The position numbers were made by a program, and so were the translations under genes. Of a stretch of DNA of 54,632 nucleotides, positions 47,097 to 54,632 are shown piece after piece. Under the pieces are notes generated by a model. The model did no database searches and was not told the origin of the DNA. It was given only the letters and a program-made list of their open reading frames with translations. Every line of letters starts with the position of its first letter. The first letter of the stretch is position 1. Source of the DNA: an uncultured Chlorobiaceae bacterium (GTDB lineage Bacteria; Bacteroidota; Chlorobiia; Chlorobiales; Chlorobiaceae); the NCBI GenBank assembly GCA_903820085.1, contig CAIJGA010000023.1:1-54632 (forward strand), given 5' to 3'.

Positions 47097-49021
47097 GCTG
47101 CTTTTTTTCCGCTATTGGTCACAATTTTAATCCCGGTAACCGGCTTCGGGGTATTGGTGGCTTTTTCAGGTTTTGATGCCGGCGCCATTTTTTTTGTACT
47201 GTCCGGTTGCTGCCCGGCGGCGGCTGAAGATTTTTTTCCCTTTTGGTCTGAAGCAACCGGTAACGTCTCTCCTTTAACATAGTACCGGATAAGTTCACGG
47301 GCAATCGGAGCCGAAATGGCCCCTCCGAAACCTGCATTTTCGACCAGCACCGCCATAGCGATTTTTGGATGCTCTACCGGAGCAAAAGCAATAAACCATG
47401 CATGATCTCTGCCATGAGGATTTTGTGCCGTTCCGGTTTTTCCTGCAATGGTTACACCAGGCACCTTTGCCAGCGTTCCTGTACCTCTTTCCACCACGCC
47501 TGTCATGCCGTCATGGATAAGGTCGAATGTTGATGCTGCAACCGGAAGCTGCTGCTTGTCATATTCATACTCGAAATATTCACCGGTAGCCGTATCGCGG
47601 TACCCATTGACGATATGAGGCTGAAAGAGGGTGCCTCTGTTCGCAATAGCCGCGGCATAGGCTGCAAGCTGCACCGGAGTGGTGCCGAGCTCTCCCTGGC
47701 CAATGGCAAGGCTGACCAGGTATCCTTTTGTCCACTTGTTCTCGCCATACCGTTTATCGTAATATTCGGTTGATGGCAGAAGTCCTGATCGTTCGCCGGG
47801 AAGATCAATACCGGTTTTATCTCCAAAACCGAACATTGCGCCGTACTTTGTCCAGTCTTCAAATCCGACATTAAAGATCAGATTATAAAAATAGACATTT
47901 GATGAAACCGTAATGGCCTCCCTCATATCCACCCATCCGTGACCCCTTCCTTCGTTACTGAGAAATCGTCTGTGCCCGAACACGAAGGCCCCGTTATCAA
48001 GTATTTTTTTCGCCGGGTCCATTTTTTTACCCTCAAGTGCAGCCATGGCAAGAATCATCTTGTAGATGGAACCGGGGGGATAGACCGCCTGAATCGCACG
48101 GTTAATAAGCGGCTTTTGGGGAGAGGTAAGAATCTCGTTCCATCCTTTACGGTCGGTAGAACCGTTGAAGATATCGAGATTGTAGTCAGGAGCGCTGGCA
48201 AGGGCAAGGACGCCGCCAGTCGAGGGATCAATGGCGACGACTGCTCCGGAGTGACCGGTTTTTCTCAAGAGCTGCTCGGCAAGTTGCTGAAGACCCGCGT
48301 CAATAGAGAGGTAGAGATCGTTCCCTTTGATGGAGGGGATATCGCTTCTTCCGCCATCGTATTTTCCTGCATCTTTGCCCAGAGGGGTAACCATTTCAAA
48401 CCGGGTTCCTTTTTGTCCTTTCAGCTCCTCTTCATAAAACTGCTCAAGCCCGCTGTACCCGATTTTGTCATCCTGCGTGTAACCCTGATCGGTCAGTTCC
48501 TCAAGCTTTTGCTTGGGGATGGAGCGTAAATAGCCGAACAGATGAGACCCGAAGAGGGAATCAGGATAGAGTCGCTTGTTGTCGGTCTCTATAAGAATGC
48601 CGGGAAGCTGCCAGAGATTTTCGCTTACTCTTGCTATCGCAACGGCATCAAGGTTGCGGCTGACAATTGATGCTGAATATTTGTTGTACGCAGAGCTTCT
48701 CCTGATGATTTCTGCCACCTCCTCTTTTGGCTTTTTCATAAGCCATGCAAGCAGACCGGCTCGATCGTTCTTGAATTCAGAAGGAATGATTTTTAGGGTG
48801 TAAAGCGGCTGATTGTCGACAATGGCAATGCCGTTCCGGTCAATCATGCGCCCTCTTGGAGGCTGAACCCAGATCCTGCGGATGCTGTTTGTTGTCGAAA
48901 TTGATCCGAGCTGCTGATAATTGACTACCTGCAGATAAAAAAGCCGACCAAACAGCACTGAAAAAGCTACGATAACAAAGCCCGAGATGATGACCGTGCT
49001 TCGCAGAAGTTTATCCATCAT
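47093..49021 (-). CDS. mrdA: penicillin-binding protein 2
   Basis: PBP2 is the transpeptidase of the elongasome. The 642-residue protein has one N-terminal membrane helix (about 8-28), a dimerisation/pedestal domain and the transpeptidase domain with the motifs SxxK (PPGSIYKM), SxN (VSSNVYFYN) and KTG ([10 protein letters not shown]). The C-terminal tail is rich in Lys/Ala/Pro and disordered. It overlaps mreD by four bases and precedes the glcD-like gene. Confidence 0.96.
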   Translation of the reverse strand: MMDKLLRSTVIISGFVIVAFSVLFGRLFYLQVVNYQQLGSISTTNSIRRIWVQPPRGRMIDRNGIAIVDNQPLYTLKIIPSEFKNDRAGLLAWLMKKPKEEVAEIIRRSSAYNKYSASIVSRNLDAVAIARVSENLWQLPGILIETDNKRLYPDSLFGSHLFGYLRSIPKQKLEELTDQGYTQDDKIGYSGLEQFYEEELKGQKGTRFEMVTPLGKDAGKYDGGRSDIPSIKGNDLYLSIDAGLQQLAEQLLRKTGHSGAVVAIDPSTGGVLALASAPDYNLDIFNGSTDRKGWNEILTSPQKPLINRAIQAVYPPGSIYKMILAMAALEGKKMDPAKKILDNGAFVFGHRRFLSNEGRGHGWVDMREAITVSSNVYFYNLIFNVGFEDWTKYGAMFGFGDKTGIDLPGERSGLLPSTEYYDKRYGENKWTKGYLVSLAIGQGELGTTPVQLAAYAAAIANRGTLFQPHIVNGYRDTATGEYFEYEYDKQQLPVAASTFDLIHDGMTGVVERGTGTLAKVPGVTIAGKTGTAQNPHGRDHAWFIAFAPVEHPKIAMAVLVENAGFGGAISAPIARELIRYYVKGETLPVASDQKGKKSSAAAGQQPDSTKKMAPASKPEKATNTPKPVTGIKIVTNSGKKAA

Positions 49022-49512
49022 TCGTATACAAGTAATTGTCTCAAAAACAGCCGGTTCAGTACGATGGCAAGGATGAGGTTGAAGAGAGATTCAAGAAGGC
49101 CAAAAACAAATATCCGGTAGAGTGGCGAAACACCGAGAGGATTTTCGCCAGCAGCCAAAACCACATTGGTACAAAGCCCGGCCATGATGACTGCGCTGTA
49201 GAATCGCCTGTTTCTCTGATTTACGGTAGCGTGACTCTCATTTGGTGTATGAAAATAACTGGCTATAAAACTCCCAGTCGTTCTTGCCAGCATATGCAAG
49301 CCCATGTTTCCCGATAAAAGTCCCGAAATCACGCCTGCAGCAAACCCGAAACTCGTGCTGGTGTTCCTTTCGAAGGTTACGGCTATAAAGGCAAGAAAAA
49401 TAGTGACGGCATCAGGGGATGCGTTGAAAAACGTCACGTGGGCAAAACCGAATTCCTGCACCAGTGAGACGATGCAGAGCAATACAAGAGAGATTAAAAT
49501 TTTTTTTGTCAC
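49018..49512 (-). CDS. mreD: rod-shape-determining protein MreD
   Basis: The 164-residue protein is almost entirely hydrophobic with five to six membrane segments, the MreD pattern (FFNASPDAVTIFLAFIAV, SGLLSGNMGLHMLA). It starts at GTG 49512 with no clear ribosome-binding site. The identification rests on the order mreC-mreD-mrdA as well as the profile, since MreD sequences vary widely. Confidence 0.85.
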   Translation of the reverse strand: MTKKILISLVLLCIVSLVQEFGFAHVTFFNASPDAVTIFLAFIAVTFERNTSTSFGFAAGVISGLLSGNMGLHMLARTTGSFIASYFHTPNESHATVNQRNRRFYSAVIMAGLCTNVVLAAGENPLGVSPLYRIFVFGLLESLFNLILAIVLNRLFLRQLLVYE

Positions 49513-49530
49513 AGGGTCAGTATCTGAAAA

Positions 49531-50373
49531 TTAAAGACGCGCTTTCTTTTCGGTCGTATAGCCAGTAATCCCGGTTTGTTCCTGTTCGGTTTTCAGCGGA
49601 GCAATCAGTACCTGAGTCAGGGTTGAAAAATCAACACCTAGCCAGATATCAACGTCATAGAAAAGGTTGTCGGCCTTTATGCGTGCCACCCTTCCGACAG
49701 GAATGCCCCGTAGTGAAAAGGTACTGAAATCAGAGGTGACAAACCGTTCGCCCAGTTTAAGGTGGCTGCTGATGGGGATGTGTTCAACCTGGGCAAGAAA
49801 CTCCCTCCCCCCGCTCCAGGAGAGGATGCCCATACTGTTGCATGAGTCGGCTACGACGACAACCTTGAAATCCGGATGGATAACAGGCATAACCCTTGCA
49901 TAGTGCTCAGAGACCGAGGTCACCCTCCCGACAAGCCCCTCCGGTACCAGAACGGTCATGTCTTTTTTGATTCCTTTCCGCCATCCGGCATCAATCACCA
50001 GCATGTTGTCCCGATCGCTGAATTTGCGGTCAACAACCCTTGCCATGATAAACCCTGAAGCGTTGAGCGTGGTGTCGGCAAGTATTTTCCGGCGGTTCCG
50101 TTTGTCAACAGCCGCGGTTTCCATAGAGAGCACCCTGGAGAGCAGATCGGTGTTGACCCGCATCATGCGCTCGTTTTCCCGTTTCATGGTAAACAAGGAA
50201 TTGAAACTCATCACATGTTCGTTGATGAATGCGCTGAATTCCATACCGCCGGTATGAAGTTCAGCCTGAACGTCATCCTGTTGCAGTCGCATGAAGAGAA
50301 ACGCTATGGCGCAGTAGAGAAAAAAAAGCAACCAGGTATTATACTTTATAATAAGAGTAGAAAACTTCCTCAC
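49531..50373 (-). CDS. mreC: rod-shape-determining protein MreC
   Basis: MreC is a periplasmic scaffold linked to the membrane by one helix. The 280 residues show this helix at about 12-29, a coiled coil at 55-90, and two beta domains with the family blocks NMLVIDAGWRKGIKKDMTVLVPEGLVG-like (split near 125-150), VRVMPVIHPDF-like and LGERFVTSDFSTFSLRGIP. It starts at GTG 50373. It leads the cell-shape operon. Confidence 0.92.
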   Translation of the reverse strand: MRKFSTLIIKYNTWLLFFLYCAIAFLFMRLQQDDVQAELHTGGMEFSAFINEHVMSFNSLFTMKRENERMMRVNTDLLSRVLSMETAAVDKRNRRKILADTTLNASGFIMARVVDRKFSDRDNMLVIDAGWRKGIKKDMTVLVPEGLVGRVTSVSEHYARVMPVIHPDFKVVVVADSCNSMGILSWSGGREFLAQVEHIPISSHLKLGERFVTSDFSTFSLRGIPVGRVARIKADNLFYDVDIWLGVDFSTLTQVLIAPLKTEQEQTGITGYTTEKKARL

Positions 50374-50455
50374 GGTTCATATTCCGGTTTTTTTATTACA
50401 TTTTCCTCATTCAAACGCAAGGATCCCCTGGCGTCAATAGGTCAAGAGAAAACAT

Positions 50456-50845
50456 ATGGCTCAGCACGTGAATATAACAGATAAATTTATTGTTGTCGGT
50501 GATAGAGTATTAATTAAGCCTAAATCTCTTGGTGACAGGACAAAATCAGGTATTTACCTGCCTCCCGGTGTTCAGGAAAAGGAGAAAATTCAGACCGGAT
50601 ACATTATAAAGACCGGCCCGGGCTATCCCATAGGTCCGCCGCCCGAGTCGGACGAACCATGGAAAGAACGTGTTTCAGCAGCACAGTACATACCCCTTCA
50701 GGCAAAAGTAGGTGATATGGCTATTTTTATCCAGAACAGCTCCTATGAGATTGAGTACGAAGAGGAACGATATATTATTGTTCCCAACTCAGCTATTCTT
50801 CTGCTTATCAGGGAAGATGACGATCTTGCCTATTATCTCAAATAA
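50456..50845 (+). CDS. second GroES-like (Cpn10-fold) protein
   Basis: The 129-residue protein has the Cpn10 fold: VVGDRVLIKPKSLGDRTKSG, then GIYLPPG in the mobile-loop position, GYIIKTGPG, and the closing strand YIIVPNSAILLLIRED. Between the two halves there is an insertion of about 30 residues rich in Pro and Glu (IGPPPESDEPWKERV). GroES proper (17124-17411) is shorter and lies with groEL. This one has no groEL partner and no CIRCE. It may cap GroEL for certain clients or act alone. CAAGAGAAAAC precedes the ATG. Confidence 0.8.
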   Translation: MAQHVNITDKFIVVGDRVLIKPKSLGDRTKSGIYLPPGVQEKEKIQTGYIIKTGPGYPIGPPPESDEPWKERVSAAQYIPLQAKVGDMAIFIQNSSYEIEYEEERYIIVPNSAILLLIREDDDLAYYLK

Positions 50846-50891
50846 ATACATCACATCAATCCTTGCTTGCAACCACACGGAAAATCAGAAC

Positions 50892-51866
50892 ATGCCCAAA
50901 AATATTGCTTCAACCGGCGCCAGTAGTGCCGCACTTTCGCATGAAGAGCTTTTCGATCGGATTAGAGCGCTGAAAAAAGAGATGAATGCCATTGTTCTTG
51001 CCCATTACTATACGGTGCCAGAAATACAGCAGGTTGCCGATATTGTTGGCGACAGCCTCGCCCTTGCCCGCGCAGCCGAAAAAAATGATGCCGATGTTAT
51101 TGTTTTTGCCGGGGTCTACTTTATGGCGGAAACTGCCAAAATCCTCAATCCCGGAAAACTTGTGCTGATGCCGGATGCCCATGCCGGATGTCCTCTCGCC
51201 GACAGTTGCCCACCTGATCAGTTCAAAAAATTCAAGGAACAGTACCCTGGAGCTCTCGTCATTACCTACATCAACTCAACGGCTGAAATCAAGGCGCTTT
51301 CCGATATCACCTGTACTTCGTCCAATGCCGAACAGATCATCCGCCAGATTCCCGAAGAGCGGCAGATCATTTTCGCTCCCGACAAAAACCTTGGCGGTTA
51401 TATAGCAAGGAAGCTCAAGCGGGAGATGATTCTCTGGCAGGGGTGCTGCTATGTACACGACGCATTCAGTGAACCCTACATTCTCAAGATATGCCGGGAA
51501 CATCCCGATGCCGAGTTCATAGCCCATCCTGAATGCCGTGAAGAGGTACTGCGTCATGCGGCCTTTATCGGTTCAACAAAGGCGCTGCTCGAGCATACCG
51601 TTTCAAGCTTGGCCCAACAGTTTATTGTTGCGACCGAACCAGGAATTCTCTATGAAATGAAGAAGCTTTCGCCACTGAAAACCTTTATTCCTGCACCCAA
51701 GGATCCCGATAATCCCCATAGTGTCTGCACACAGATGAAGCAGAATACCCTTGAAAAGCTCTACCAGTGCATGCTTAATCGCAAGCCGGAGATAGCAGTT
51801 GACGAAGCACTTCGCCTCGCATCCCTCGGCTCTATCCAAAGAATGCTTGAAATGTCGCCCGCATAG
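50892..51866 (+). CDS. nadA: quinolinate synthase A
   Basis: NadA condenses iminoaspartate with dihydroxyacetone phosphate to quinolinate. Its [4Fe-4S] cluster is held by three cysteines, found here in AGCPLADSC, WQGCCYVHD and HSVCTQMKQ. The block NAIVLAHYYTVPEIQ at about residue 34 and YINSTAEIKALSDI are typical. ATG 50892 (MPKNIASTGAS) is chosen; the frame is open to 50712 but that part is another reading of the GroES-like gene. 324 residues. nadB and nadE lie 8-10 kb upstream. Confidence 0.96.
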   Translation: MPKNIASTGASSAALSHEELFDRIRALKKEMNAIVLAHYYTVPEIQQVADIVGDSLALARAAEKNDADVIVFAGVYFMAETAKILNPGKLVLMPDAHAGCPLADSCPPDQFKKFKEQYPGALVITYINSTAEIKALSDITCTSSNAEQIIRQIPEERQIIFAPDKNLGGYIARKLKREMILWQGCCYVHDAFSEPYILKICREHPDAEFIAHPECREEVLRHAAFIGSTKALLEHTVSSLAQQFIVATEPGILYEMKKLSPLKTFIPAPKDPDNPHSVCTQMKQNTLEKLYQCMLNRKPEIAVDEALRLASLGSIQRMLEMSPA

Positions 51867-51981
51867 GTTCCGGGTTCTTGGAATGTTCTTCGGCTCTTGT
51901 GTGAAATATGAGTATATTTATCCTGAAAAGTTGCCGTCAAGTGGCGGGCTTAATGATAACGCAGATAACAAGGAGACTTTC

Positions 51982-52695
51982 ATGAGAATGATCTCACGAA
52001 GCATTGCCTCTCTCTCCACCGTTCTCTCCCTGATGTGCTTCTCATTGCCGGCCTATGCCTGGCATGATAAAACCCATCTTTCGGTTGCCGAGGCCGCAGG
52101 CTTTGAGCTCTGGTACAGTTCGGCTGCACCCGATGTGGCAAAGTCGAAAAGCGAATTCAGGCCCGCAGAAGAGAAAAACCACTACTTCAACAACAATGCC
52201 GGCAAAGAGGTCGATGCAGCCATGGTCATGGGGCAGGTTGCCCGCTACAACAAGCCGGATGACGTGGAAGGGCACCTCTACGGTGCCATTATCGGGGCGG
52301 TAAGGGCCTATCAGGCAGAGAGCGCCACCGGCAAATATGCTGAATATCCACTGGTCTTCTGTGCACACTATATTGGCGACCTTTCCATGCCACTGCACAA
52401 TACATCCTATGACGACTTCAACAAAAGCCGTCACAGCATCAATGACGGTATTATCGAAAGCAACGCCAGAAACAACATCGGCTTCATTCAGCGAAATATG
52501 GAGGATATTGCCATCAGCAATGAGGCTGATCTGGCTCGTGAAATTGCAAAAGTCGCCAACACTTCCCGACGTCTTGGTATCCAAATACGGGCAGAGAAAC
52601 GGGATATGACCCAAAGCGAGGCCTATAGCCAAGTCACACGGAGTGCCTCACTCTTTAAAGGTGTACTGAAATATGTCGGCAAAAAAACAGCCTGA
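51982..52695 (+). CDS. S1/P1 nuclease or phospholipase C-like zinc hydrolase, exported
   Basis: ATG 51982 follows AAGGAGACTTTC, a strong ribosome-binding site. The signal peptide ends LPAYA, leaving Trp as residue 1 of the mature chain: WHDKTHLSVAEAAGF. In the S1/P1 nuclease and phospholipase C family that Trp and the following His residues bind zinc. The second zinc block FCAHYIGDLSMPLHNTSY is also present. 237 residues. It probably acts in the periplasm or outside on nucleic acid or phospholipid, but this is not decided. Confidence 0.8.
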   Translation: MRMISRSIASLSTVLSLMCFSLPAYAWHDKTHLSVAEAAGFELWYSSAAPDVAKSKSEFRPAEEKNHYFNNNAGKEVDAAMVMGQVARYNKPDDVEGHLYGAIIGAVRAYQAESATGKYAEYPLVFCAHYIGDLSMPLHNTSYDDFNKSRHSINDGIIESNARNNIGFIQRNMEDIAISNEADLAREIAKVANTSRRLGIQIRAEKRDMTQSEAYSQVTRSASLFKGVLKYVGKKTA

Positions 52696-52722
52696 TCTTC
52701 ACCACATATACTATAGAAAATC

Positions 52723-53820
52723 ATGGCTGATACTGAACACCTGAAACTGCTCAAAGAGGGGATTGAGGCCTGGAACAACTGGCGCCTGGCACATCCGGAG
52801 ATATGTCCGGATTTGCATGAAGCCTCCCTCATGTCAGTCAATTTGCGCAATGCAAATCTCGCGGCAGTCGATCTTAGCGGTGCAAATCTCTCAAAAGCCA
52901 ATCTTTCAGGAGCAAATCTGACCGAAGCCAACCTCCGCAGCGCCGACCTTCGGGGTGCTGACCTCATCAGAGCCAACCTGACCGGAGTCAATTTCAGCAA
53001 AAGCACCATCGACATCTTTACCATCTACCGCGATGTCAAGGGGTGTGATATCGGGGTCAACGGCCTCTATTCGCCCCTTACCGACTCAGCAGCATTGCTC
53101 ACGATTGATCCGCCCGGAAACTCCATGCAGGGCGCCAACGCTGATGCCGTCATCGAAAGCCTCCGTCATGCACGAAAGTTGCACACCTTCTCTCTTCTGC
53201 TTGCCGGCATTGCGCTGCTTTTTATTGTCATCAAGCCAAAAACCATCACGCTGCCCTACCTTGCCGGATCGTTCAAGTTTGATGATATCAGCTATGCCTT
53301 TCTGGCCATGATCCTTTCCACCGTCCTTTTGAGCCAGGTAGCCTCCTTTATTGACTCTGCACTTCAAGGGGCGCGCTATCTCAACGATCGCCGGTCGGCC
53401 ATGCTTGTCGGTCACTTTCCCTGGCTTCTCTCAAAGTACGAAAGTGAAGAGGCCAACCGTCGGCAGTCAAAAATCATGCGCTTTTTTCTCGTTTTCCATC
53501 CAGTTGTCTACCTCTATTTTTTCCTGAAATGGGATCTGCTCTTCAGCGGAAACTGGCAAGAGCTCATGCAGCATTACCAGGAGATGCCAGTCATATTCGC
53601 TGAGTATCTGCTCCCGGTTTTCTATGTTGTCCTCTTCAAGCTCTGCATCCATATCTTCCGGCTTTCGGAAGGGTTCCAGAAGCCGATTCTTTTCGATACC
53701 GAAACTGAGCGGGGCCGGCACACCGATATGGAACGACTTGCCGAAGCAGTTGAAAAACAGGCGTCACGAACAGCCGAGCTTGTTGAGCTTATGCTCAAGA
53801 ATATTTTCAAAAAAGTGTAA
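52723..53820 (+). CDS. pentapeptide-repeat protein fused to a membrane domain
   Basis: The 365-residue protein has a pentapeptide-repeat helix at about 32-93 (LRNANLAAVDLSGANLSKAN and ADLRGADLIRANL-type units). After a linker come about four membrane segments (near 145-165, 185-205, 245-265 and 285-310). A cytoplasmic tail rich in charged residues and a C-terminal coiled coil (about 330-360, LAEAVEKQASRTAELVELM) follow. The combination suggests a membrane-anchored scaffold; the function is unknown. It follows the S1/P1-like gene after 27 bases and may share its transcript. Confidence 0.75.
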   Translation: MADTEHLKLLKEGIEAWNNWRLAHPEICPDLHEASLMSVNLRNANLAAVDLSGANLSKANLSGANLTEANLRSADLRGADLIRANLTGVNFSKSTIDIFTIYRDVKGCDIGVNGLYSPLTDSAALLTIDPPGNSMQGANADAVIESLRHARKLHTFSLLLAGIALLFIVIKPKTITLPYLAGSFKFDDISYAFLAMILSTVLLSQVASFIDSALQGARYLNDRRSAMLVGHFPWLLSKYESEEANRRQSKIMRFFLVFHPVVYLYFFLKWDLLFSGNWQELMQHYQEMPVIFAEYLLPVFYVVLFKLCIHIFRLSEGFQKPILFDTETERGRHTDMERLAEAVEKQASRTAELVELMLKNIFKKV

Positions 53821-53961
53821 AATGCTGTTGATTATGTATTCTTTTTGTATTCTATTGTATACTGAAAGCCGTAAATTGAAAAATGCCGTTCACGGAGTTT
53901 AATAGCAGGGCAGCTTTTGCCGTCTTTATGCTTTTTTATCTAGCAATCCAAGTTGCTCTTA

Positions 53962-54555
53962 ATGAACAATAATGCCGTTTATAACCGTATAATTTCAAAA
54001 GGTGGTCTAGTTCATCTTGTTGAGAACCAATGTGGCATTGGTGAATACGATGAAGAGGGTAATGCTGCACGCGAGACAGGCCGCGTTAGCGATACTCTCA
54101 GGCAGCAACAGATGGCGAGTGAACTCTACAAGCTAAACCGTGCACTACTGGCAAGTAATAGTTGCAGTCATGCACTGCTACATGCCAATAATGAAATCGA
54201 CCTCTTGTTTCATATTTGCCGAATCGTCGTTGATATCGGCGGTTATCGAATGGCGTGGGTCGGTTATGCAGAACATGACAAGGCAAAAAGCGTACGCCCG
54301 GTTGCTCAAGCAGGTTTCGAGGATGGCTATGTTGATATGCTCAGGATTTCCTGGGCAGACGAAGAACGAGGACGAGGACCAACCGGTACGGCAATCCGTA
54401 CGGGTAATCCATGTGTCATTACTGATATAGTTGCAGATCCGCGTTTCGAGCCTTGGCGTATGGATGCAAAAAAGCGTGGTTATGCTTCTTCTCTAGCAGC
54501 CTGTCGGAATAGACGTTTTAGCCAAAATAGCAATGATCTCACCCATAAACCGTAA
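53962..54555 (+). pseudogene. GAF-domain sensor gene, truncated
   Basis: From ATG 53962 the frame reads a short N-terminal part and then a GAF domain: LNRALLASNSCSHALLHANN, FHICRIVVDIGGYRMAWVGYA, GTAIRTGNPCVITDIV and FEPWRMDAKKRGYASSLA. A GAF domain should continue with a strand such as LPL...GALNIY and be followed by a kinase or cyclase domain. Instead the frame goes into unrelated sequence (ACRNRRFSQNSND) and stops at 54555. The break is near 54500. It looks like the N-terminal half of a sensor gene cut by an insertion or rearrangement. Confidence 0.65.
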
Positions 54556-54632
54556 GCCACGTGATTTTTGGTATTGTTCATTTATGGCGGGCCTATTTTG
54601 CTCCTGAATAGACCAAAACAAGGTCAATCAGG
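54503..54632. mobile_element. possible edge of an inserted element
   Basis: From about 54503 the sequence (GCAGCCTGTCGGAATAGACG and onward) no longer continues the GAF gene and reaches the window end. Its start in the middle of a gene suggests the end of an insertion sequence or a recombination joint. The second end and any transposase lie outside the window, so the element is not identified. Confidence 0.3.

Noticed and set aside
47939-48529. 196-codon frame opposite mrdA
   Set aside because: mrdA carries all three transpeptidase motifs; this is a shadow frame.
50712-50891. N-terminal extension of nadA
   Set aside because: It overlaps the GroES-like gene in another frame, has no NadA homology, and ATG 50892 gives the normal length.

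Overview
The window looks like a chromosomal segment of a green sulfur bacterium (Chlorobiota/Chlorobiaceae). This is inferred from the gene set: AcnB-type aconitase, BshA of the bacillithiol-type thiol pathway, scattered trp genes, a second GroES-like gene, pyruvoyl-dependent arginine decarboxylase, and a gram-negative envelope set (LptD, EnvC-like, MreBCD). No photosystem, chlorosome or 16S gene is present, so genus and species are not claimed.

Layout. 1-3.1 kb is a decayed accessory patch ending at tRNA-Ser(CGA). It holds a DUF4351 gene tail, a short gene with a CTG start, L-2-hydroxyglutarate oxidase, and a toxin-antitoxin pair whose toxin carries an in-frame TGA. 3.7-6.1 kb has a divergent ECF-sigma-like gene convergent with a cyanophycin-synthetase-family enzyme whose Mur-ligase P-loop is lost. 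6.6-7.9 kb encodes a Cyc2-like outer-membrane cytochrome-porin. 8.3-19.1 kb is mostly housekeeping: trpB, lptD, an alpha/beta hydrolase, an Rrf2 regulator with a clear dyad operator, uvrA, and groESL under a perfect CIRCE element. 19.2-26.4 kb has queC, a CPBP protease, trpA, a glycosyltransferase, a SRPBCC protein, an SDR reductase, and a CDF metal transporter with a decayed MFS fragment behind it.

26.8-34.7 kb has bshA, mreB, hisD-queA, acnB and an Ala/Pro/Glu-rich lipoprotein. 34.9-36.3 kb carries four tRNA genes (Gln, Arg, Glu, and a CAT tRNA that looks like Ile2) around an AEC transporter. 36.4-43.8 kb has murA, an EnvC-like protein, a Yip1 protein, nadE and nadB tail to tail, DedA, and arginine decarboxylase. 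43.9-50.4 kb is a tight minus-strand run mreC-mreD-mrdA-glcD-like-smpB-tyrS with several 4-base overlaps. 50.4-53.8 kb has the second GroES-like gene, nadA, an S1/P1-like zinc hydrolase and a pentapeptide-repeat membrane protein. The window ends in a GAF-domain gene that appears cut by foreign sequence.

Together the genes cover cell shape and envelope growth (mreBCD, mrdA, murA, EnvC-like, lptD), NAD synthesis (nadB, nadA, nadE), tryptophan and histidine synthesis, queuosine (queC, queA) and protein quality control (groESL, smpB). The least ordinary items are the Cyc2-like cytochrome-porin, the CphA-family enzyme with a dead Mur domain, the CDF transporter with apparently three C-terminal dimerisation modules, and the decayed accessory genes at both edges.
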